From NCBI GenBank assembly GCA_007119615.1, contig SKPH01000026.1, positions 1 to 33,595 of the forward strand: a stretch of DNA of 33,595 nt. Direction: 5' to 3'. Position 1 is the stretch's first letter, and every line of letters starts with the position of its first letter. Positions 27,562 to 33,595 of this stretch are shown here, in pieces. The position numbers were made by a program, and so were the translations under genes. The DNA comes from Syntrophomonadaceae bacterium (GTDB lineage: Bacteria; Bacillota; Dethiobacteria; DTU022). The notes below the pieces were generated by a model. It was not told the DNA's origin, made no database searches, and worked only from the letters and a program-made list of their open reading frames with translations.

Positions 27562-29976
27562 TTAACCGCGCAGGACTGCTCCAAGGTCGAAAAGAGCCTT
27601 TTCGATATTATCCATGGCTTGATTTACTTCAGCATCGGTAAGAGTCCTTTCTTCGAGCCTGAAAGTAATGGAATAAGCCAGGCTTCGCTTACCTTCCGGT
27701 ATTTGCCTGCCTTCATAAAGATCAAATAGTTTAACCTGACTGACCAGGCCGCCTCCGCCCTCTACTATAGCCCGTTCCAGCTGCAGCGCCGAGATTTCCC
27801 GTGAAACCACCAGGGCCAGATCCCTTCTAGCTGCTGGATAACGGGGCAGGGGAGCAACTCTGGGCACCGGGGACGCCAGCCTAACCAGAGTTGAAAGATC
27901 AATTTCACAAACAGTAACATTTTGGCCGATGTCCCATGCTTCAGCAACTTCCGGATGAAGCTGGCCAAGAAACCCCAGCTCCTCGCCACCGGCTGAAATC
28001 ACCGCACAGCGCGTTGGATGAGAAAACGGCTCCGCACCGGGTTTAAATTCAATATTTTCGATCTGCAGTCGACTAAACAGGATCTCCAGAGCTCCCTTCA
28101 AGGTAAAGAAGTCACTATCCCCCGATGGGACGATCCAATTTGGCTCAGGGATCAAGCCTGTTGCGGCAATGGCGAGCATGACCTTTTCATCAGGCAATTC
28201 CATCATCGGTAAAGACCCGGTTTCATAAACCGACCCTATCTCAAAGAGCATCTGATTAAGTTCACGGTGGCTGAGATTATGTTGAATAACTTTCAGGATC
28301 CCCGGAAGCAGGGTAGTACGCATTACAGCCTGTTCTTCAGAAAAGGGATTGCGAACCGGAATTGCCCGCATTCTTAAATCATCTGGTGGCAACCTCAATT
28401 GAACCAGGTTCACCGGATTAATAAAAGAATAGTTTATACATTCGTAATAGCCGCCGGCTGTCAGATTAATCCTTACCTCTTTATAAAGCCGTTCTTCTAT
28501 GGATTCCCGGTTCTCTAATAGCTCACCGCGAGGCAGGGAGGCTGGTACTTTGTCGTAACCGTAAAGCCGAACCACTTCTTCGGCAATATCTTCTTCCAGG
28601 GAAACATCCGCCCTTCTCAGGGGTACAGCCACCTCCAGAGGTCCGTTATCGTCCAGCCGGCTAACGCCAAATCCCAGGCTGGTCAGAATTAACCTGATTT
28701 CGCTATCCGGGATGCTTAGCCCCAGTATTTTATTAACCCGCTTCGGATCAACCAGGATCCGCTTCGGTTGAAGATCGGTTTCACCTTGATCAATGATTCC
28801 TTTTAAAACTTTTCCTCCGGCCAAATCGCATAGCAGCAGTGCAGTCCGGTTCTGGGCCCAAATTGCCGCTTCTGGATTAACGCCTTTTTCGAAACGCTGT
28901 GATGCTTCTGAAGGCAGGTTATACCGGCGGGCCGTGAGCCTGATACTGGTTGGATTAAAATTGGCAGCCTCGATCAACACTTCGCTTGTTGAATCGGTAA
29001 TTTCAGTATCTTCACCACCCATAACTCCTGCTAAACCAACCGGCACCCTGCCGTCGGCTATAACAAGCGCCTCGGGATCAAGTTTCCGCTCAGTCCCATC
29101 CAGGGTAACCAGGACCTCGTTCTCTTTTGCCCTGCGGACCACGATCTCATTGTTCTTAAGCAGCCCCAGGTCAAAGGCATGGAGCGGTTGGCCAAATTCC
29201 CACATTACATAGTTGGTAATATCCACCACATTACTGATTGGGCGTATGCCTGCTTTTAGCAACCGGAGCTGCATCCATAAAGGAGATTTCCCGATAATCA
29301 CTTCCCGGACAACCCGGGCGGTATAGCGGGGGCATAGATCGTTATCCACAACGGTAATTTTGATCACATCATTAATATCGGGTTCCGCTTCAGGGGTAGT
29401 CAACGGGGGCAATTTAACTTCTGCCCCGGTCAGAGCTGCGACTTCGTGGGCTACTCCGATCATGCTAAGGCAGTCAGCCCGGTTGGGAGTCAACTCCAGG
29501 TGAAGGATCGGATCGTCAAAACCGAGGACCCGGTCAACGGGTTCTCCAACAACGGCAGACTGATCGAGAATAAGAATTTCGTCTTCTCTCCCAAGATCCA
29601 GTTCCAGCTCACGGGCCGAGCAAACCATGCCTGCAGAGGAGACTCCATAGAGAACTGCTTCCTCAATCAGACGTGAACCGGGCAAAACTGCACCCGGCTT
29701 TGCCACGGCAACCTTGTCGCCTGTTTCCATATTTTTTGCTCCGCAAACGATACTTAAAATTTTATCCCCGATATCTGCATCGAGCAGCAGCAGATTACTT
29801 CTGCCGGGGTGCGGTTTTTTTGCAGTAACCCGCCCGACTACCACTCCCGGCAGTTCGGGCCCGAAACGTTCCACTGCTCCTACTTCAATGCCGGAAAGAG
29901 TGAACCGTTCAGCCAGTTCCTTTGCAGAGATACCCGGGTCGATATAATCTGAAAGCCAATCGTACGAAACACGCAT
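27562..29976 (-). CDS. pheT: Phenylalanyl-tRNA synthetase beta subunit
   Basis: MRVSYDWLSDYID, tRNA-binding EMAP-like domain, LTPNRADCLSMIGVAHEVAALTG, YPAARRDLALVV anticodon-binding domain. Confidence 0.97.
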   Translation of the reverse strand: MRVSYDWLSDYIDPGISAKELAERFTLSGIEVGAVERFGPELPGVVVGRVTAKKPHPGRSNLLLLDADIGDKILSIVCGAKNMETGDKVAVAKPGAVLPGSRLIEEAVLYGVSSAGMVCSARELELDLGREDEILILDQSAVVGEPVDRVLGFDDPILHLELTPNRADCLSMIGVAHEVAALTGAEVKLPPLTTPEAEPDINDVIKITVVDNDLCPRYTARVVREVIIGKSPLWMQLRLLKAGIRPISNVVDITNYVMWEFGQPLHAFDLGLLKNNEIVVRRAKENEVLVTLDGTERKLDPEALVIADGRVPVGLAGVMGGEDTEITDSTSEVLIEAANFNPTSIRLTARRYNLPSEASQRFEKGVNPEAAIWAQNRTALLLCDLAGGKVLKGIIDQGETDLQPKRILVDPKRVNKILGLSIPDSEIRLILTSLGFGVSRLDDNGPLEVAVPLRRADVSLEEDIAEEVVRLYGYDKVPASLPRGELLENRESIEERLYKEVRINLTAGGYYECINYSFINPVNLVQLRLPPDDLRMRAIPVRNPFSEEQAVMRTTLLPGILKVIQHNLSHRELNQMLFEIGSVYETGSLPMMELPDEKVMLAIAATGLIPEPNWIVPSGDSDFFTLKGALEILFSRLQIENIEFKPGAEPFSHPTRCAVISAGGEELGFLGQLHPEVAEAWDIGQNVTVCEIDLSTLVRLASPVPRVAPLPRYPAARRDLALVVSREISALQLERAIVEGGGGLVSQVKLFDLYEGRQIPEGKRSLAYSITFRLEERTLTDAEVNQAMDNIEKALFDLGAVLRG

Positions 29977-30108
29977 AAAATATCCTCCGTTCAGTTAAAC
30001 TCTCAATCAATTAAACCGGATAGTTTTACCAACCTTATAGTCACACCATGCATCTTGCGAGCACATTATTTTCTGCTTTTTGTTCAATTTAGTATTATAA
30101 TTCTTTTT

Positions 30109-31134
30109 TTAATCAAATTGTTTCAGGAAGCGCAAATCATTCGAGAAAAAAAGCCGCAGGTCACCGATTCCATATTTAAGCATGGCAATGCGCTCCACAC
30201 CCATCCCGAAAGCAAAACCGGTAACCTCACGGGGGTTGTATCCCGAGCCCTCTAAAACCCGGGGATGGACCATACCCGCACCAAGTATTTCCAACCACCC
30301 GGTATAACTGCAAACCCGGCAGCCTTCTCCGCAACACATGATGCATAATATATCTACTTCCGCACTGGGTTCTGTAAAGGGAAAGAAGCTCGGACGGAGA
30401 CGAATTTTCTGCCCGTGGCCAAACATCTCCCGTACAAATAGAAGCAGGGTGCCTTTCAAATCGGCAAACGAAATATCGGTATCTATGGCAAGTCCCTCGA
30501 CCTGGTGAAACATCGGGGAATGCGTGGCATCATCATCGCGCCTGTACACCTTGCCGGGGGCAATGATCCTAACCGGCAGCTTCGGGGCCAGCTTCTCCAT
30601 TGTCCTAATTTGAACCGGAGAAGTGTGGGTACGCAGCAAAAAACCGGATGATATATAAAAAGAATCCTGCATATCCCTGGCAGGATGTTCAGCCGGAATA
30701 TTCAAGGCTTCAAAGTTATAATACTCACTTTCAATATCGGGGCCGTGAACGACCTGAAAACCAAGCCCGATAAAAATTTCTTTAATTTCCTCCATGATCA
30801 TGGTCAGGGGGTGTTTCTGACCAATTTGAACCGGCCTGCCCGGCAAAGTTACATCGATACGCTCCTTTTCCCACTGCCCCGCCTTGAGGGCATCACGGAG
30901 AGACTGTTCTTTTCGTTCTATGGTCAATTCCAATTCCTCACGAAGAGCATTGGCCTTCTGGCCGATGATCGGCCGCTCTTCGGGAGCAACGTTTCCCAGG
31001 CTTCGCAAAAGTGCAGTTAGAGCGCCTTTTTTCCCGAGAACGCCAACCTTGATCTCCTTCAACTGATCGAGGTCACTTGCTGCTTCGATTTTACTCCTTG
31101 CTTCTTTTTCGAGTTCTTTTAACTTGTCAATCAA
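30109..31134 (-). CDS. pheS: Phenylalanyl-tRNA synthetase alpha subunit
   Basis: [91 protein letters not shown]. Confidence 0.98.
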   Translation of the reverse strand: MIDKLKELEKEARSKIEAASDLDQLKEIKVGVLGKKGALTALLRSLGNVAPEERPIIGQKANALREELELTIERKEQSLRDALKAGQWEKERIDVTLPGRPVQIGQKHPLTMIMEEIKEIFIGLGFQVVHGPDIESEYYNFEALNIPAEHPARDMQDSFYISSGFLLRTHTSPVQIRTMEKLAPKLPVRIIAPGKVYRRDDDATHSPMFHQVEGLAIDTDISFADLKGTLLLFVREMFGHGQKIRLRPSFFPFTEPSAEVDILCIMCCGEGCRVCSYTGWLEILGAGMVHPRVLEGSGYNPREVTGFAFGMGVERIAMLKYGIGDLRLFFSNDLRFLKQFD

Positions 31135-31155
31135 ACCTAAACACCTCCGGAAAAT

Positions 31156-31412
31156 AAAAAATCCCTCCTATGAGGGACGAAAGATAACCTTCCGCGGTAC
31201 CACCCAGCTTAGTCGCGGTGACTCACTTGGTATCGATAACGGGAATACCGTCTCCATCCTACCGGGCTTTGAGAACAAGGCCTTTCAGTGGGAAGCTCCG
31301 GAGTGAATTTCAGCGGGAAACACCGGGTTAGCTTGCAGTCTGGGGCTAATCCTCCCTGGACAGTGTCTCTTTCGGCCTACTTATCTCCTTCACTGCTTTT
31401 CAAAATAAAGAT
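31156..31412 (-). ncRNA. T-box leader riboswitch of pheST
   Basis: Reverse strand has AAGTAGG near the 5' end, CAGTG...CACTG stem I base, T-box GGGTGGTACCGCG, and terminator TCCCTCATAGGAGGGATTTTTT (stem 31162-31177, U-run 31156-31161). Candidate Phe specifier TTC at 31305-31307 (GAAATTCACTCC). Confidence 0.93.
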
Positions 31413-31418
31413 ATTTGA

Positions 31419-31447
31419 ATTATAGCACCTGTTTGCCGCATATTCAA
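31419..31447 (-). promoter_or_regulatory. SigA promoter of the T-box/pheST transcript
   Basis: Reverse strand TTGAAT (31442-31447), 17-nt spacer, TATAAT (31419-31424) with extended TG. Confidence 0.8.
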
Positions 31448-31452
31448 GGCAT

Positions 31453-32256
31453 TTAGGTCCTGCGCTGACGAATTATTTCAAAAAGTATCACTGCGGAGGC
31501 TACCGATGCATTCAGGGATTCTGTATTCCGGGCCAGTGGAATTGACACTTGTAAATCGGTCTCGGCCAGCAGCCTGTCAGAAATTCCCGATGCCTCATTC
31601 CCGACAATCAACGCTACCGGCTTACTGTAATCAACCGACCAGTAATTCTGATCCGCATCGGAGCAAGCGGCAATCACTTGAATATTATTTTCCGTTAGCT
31701 TGCTGAGCAGGTTTATGGGATCCCTGCTCATCCCGATTGGAAGAGAAAAAATTGTGCCCGCTGTGGCCCTCAGTACTTTGGGACTGTATGGGTCTGCGCT
31801 TCCGGTAGTGTAGTAGAGCGCTTCAACCCCTGCGGCTGCAGCAGTGCGAATGATCGTTCCCATATTGCCGGGATCCCGGATCCTGTCCAGAAGAAGGACC
31901 AACTCAAAAGAAGTCTCGGGAATCTTAATACTCTTTCCGGGATCAAAAGGTAAAATAGCTGCTACAGCCTGTGGTGTCTCAGTATCAGAGATCTTATTAA
32001 ATAGGGGTAATGTCAGTTTAAGCTGTTTTACAGAAGGATCCAGGCTGGAGAGCCACTCTTTGCCTCCGCGTTCAAAATAGTCCCCGGTATAAAAAACTAC
32101 CCTGGGAGTTAAACCGGCTTTAAGCGCTTCCCTGACCAGATTAGGTCCCTCAAGAGCTATTTGCTGCGTTGTATAGCGGTAGCGGCTGCTTTTTTGCAGC
32201 CTTTTAAATTCTTTCAACAATGGATTGTTGGGTGAGTCTACATATACTGCCGCCAT
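31453..32256 (-). CDS. SpoU/TrmH-family rRNA 2'-O-methyltransferase
   Basis: LLLDRIRDPGNMGTIIRTAAAAGVEALYYT (motif 1), VALIVGNEASGISDRLL (motif 2), VSIPLARNTESLNASVASAVILFEIIRQR (motif 3). Confidence 0.94.
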   Translation of the reverse strand: MAAVYVDSPNNPLLKEFKRLQKSSRYRYTTQQIALEGPNLVREALKAGLTPRVVFYTGDYFERGGKEWLSSLDPSVKQLKLTLPLFNKISDTETPQAVAAILPFDPGKSIKIPETSFELVLLLDRIRDPGNMGTIIRTAAAAGVEALYYTTGSADPYSPKVLRATAGTIFSLPIGMSRDPINLLSKLTENNIQVIAACSDADQNYWSVDYSKPVALIVGNEASGISDRLLAETDLQVSIPLARNTESLNASVASAVILFEIIRQRRT

Positions 32257-32913
32257 CTATACCCACTCCAGCTTCTTCAGGCCTTTATTTTTACCGACAG
32301 CGACTATAACATCTTCCGCTTCTATTATATCTTCAGCAGTCGGGGTTACCAGGGTTTGTTCACCATCACTTCGCCGCAGGGCAATTATATTGACGCCGTA
32401 TCTGCCCGGCAGATCCAACTTGGCCAACGATTTACCGGCCATATTCTCCGGCGCATTAACTTCTACCACACTGTAATCATCTGAGAGCTCAAAGAGGTCT
32501 ATGACGGAAGGGGTATTTAAACTGTGGGCCAGTTTTTGGCCCATATCCCGTTCGGGAAAAACTACCTGGTCAATACCGATTTTTTTAAGCACCTTACCAT
32601 GCAGCTCCGTCTCTGCCTTGGCGACGATCTTCCTGGCACCCAGGTCGACCAGGAGAATAGCTGTCATAATACTGGCCTGCATATCATGCCCGATAGCAAG
32701 AATCACCGCATCATAATCATCAACTCCCAGCGCTTTCAGACTGGCTTCTCCGGTTGTATCGGCTGTTGCGGCATTCGTTACCTCACTGCTGATTTTCTGG
32801 ATCAGATCTTTATTTTCATCCACAACCATAACATCGTGTCCCAGCCCGTATAATGTTTTGGCGACACTAATGCCAAATAAACCGGCTCCGATTACCAGGA
32901 ATTGTTTGGCCAT
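32257..32913 (-). CDS. Potassium uptake regulatory subunit, TrkA/KtrA family
   Basis: KQFLVIGAGLFGISVAKTLYGLGHDVMVVDENKDLI (RCK-N Rossmann), RCK-C domain; 218 aa, single RCK-N/RCK-C as in KtrA. Confidence 0.92.
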   Translation of the reverse strand: MAKQFLVIGAGLFGISVAKTLYGLGHDVMVVDENKDLIQKISSEVTNAATADTTGEASLKALGVDDYDAVILAIGHDMQASIMTAILLVDLGARKIVAKAETELHGKVLKKIGIDQVVFPERDMGQKLAHSLNTPSVIDLFELSDDYSVVEVNAPENMAGKSLAKLDLPGRYGVNIIALRRSDGEQTLVTPTAEDIIEAEDVIVAVGKNKGLKKLEWV

Positions 32914-32963
32914 CTTTAAACCTCCCTAAGCATTTTAACTGCCTTTCGGTATGTAAATTATTT

Positions 32964-33595
32964 TTACCCGATCATCAGGTTTTCCTCAGGATAGAGCAGC
33001 GCCTCATCCCGGGGCTTTCGAAGGGCCATAGCCACGAGTAAAGTCAGCGGCCCAACCCTGCCTCCAATCATGGTTACTATCAGGGCAGCCTTGCCGGGGT
33101 TGCTCAACTCCGGAGTGATCCCGGTAGTTAAACCGACGGTGCCGAAAGCAGAAATAGTTTCAAAGAGCAGGGCATGGAAAGCCTGATCTTCAAATATTGT
33201 CAATACAAATGTCATGATGAAAATCAGGCCCATACCCGCACTCATGATCGAAACCGCTCTCATGATCTGGTAGAGCGGAAAGCGGCGCTTGTAAAAGACC
33301 GGTTCCCTCCGGCCCTGGATCATGGCAATGAAGGTCATCAGCACCACCCCGAAAGTTGTCGTTTTGATTCCTCCTCCGGTAGACGTGGGCGAAGCCCCGA
33401 TAAACATCAGGGCAAATAAAATGATCATGGTTGTATAACCCATGGCCCCCGTATTCAAAACACTGAAGCCTGCCGTACGCGGAGTGGTTGCCGTAAACAG
33501 GGCGCTGAACAGCTTGGTACCTAAATTCATCCCGCCCATGGTTGCGCTATTGTTGTATTCAAGTATAAATATAAAGGCAGTTCCGATCACAACCA
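32964..33595 (-). CDS. TrkH/KtrB family potassium uptake protein, truncated by the right window edge
   Basis: LFSALFTATTPRTAGFSVLNTGAM, FIGASPTSTGGGIKTTTFGVV, FETISAFGTVGLTTGITPELS, GGRVGPLTLL selectivity-filter repeats. Confidence 0.93.
   Translation of the reverse strand, partial: VVIGTAFIFILEYNNSATMGGMNLGTKLFSALFTATTPRTAGFSVLNTGAMGYTTMIILFALMFIGASPTSTGGGIKTTTFGVVLMTFIAMIQGRREPVFYKRRFPLYQIMRAVSIMSAGMGLIFIMTFVLTIFEDQAFHALLFETISAFGTVGLTTGITPELSNPGKAALIVTMIGGRVGPLTLLVAMALRKPRDEALLYPEENLMIG

Noticed and set aside
1-33595. CRISPR array, prophage, transposase, toxin-antitoxin, defence island, biosynthetic cluster, tRNA or rRNA
   Set aside because: No regularly spaced repeats, no such protein signatures and no recognisable tRNA/rRNA segments; nearly all sequence is accounted for by core housekeeping genes.

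Overview
This looks like an ordinary Firmicutes (Clostridia-type) housekeeping segment. Almost everything is transcribed leftward (minus strand). From high to low coordinates: a partial TrkH/KtrB and a TrkA/KtrA, a SpoU/TrmH-family RNA methyltransferase, a T-box leader followed by pheS-pheT, zapA, cvpA, a 3-methyladenine DNA glycosylase, mutS2 and a small hypothetical ORF. A single plus-strand gene, a class A PBP with FN3-like and PASTA C-terminal segments, comes next. It is divergent from a fused ADP-forming acyl/acetyl-CoA synthetase. Then come a stand-alone NusG-domain-II protein, DUF177-rpmF-plsX-fabHDG-acpP-fabF-rnc-smc-ftsY, and ylxM-ffh-rpsP-khpA-rimM-trmD-rplS-lepB-rbgA-rnhB (partial at the left edge). 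rpmF (L32) and the truncated rnhB are absent from the ORF track but clearly present. I found no CRISPR array, mobile element, tRNA or rRNA, and nothing that looks like a dedicated novel system. The items most worth a second look are non-coding: a 15-bp palindrome at the -35 position of a putative internal acpP promoter, a long hairpin between rpmF and plsX, an inverted repeat just downstream of a strong ylxM-ffh promoter, and paired hairpins between ffh and rpsP. The coding oddities are the 93-aa hypothetical protein, the isolated NusG_II protein, and mpg where polX sits in Bacillus. All calls come from reading sequence and translated motifs; no searches were run.
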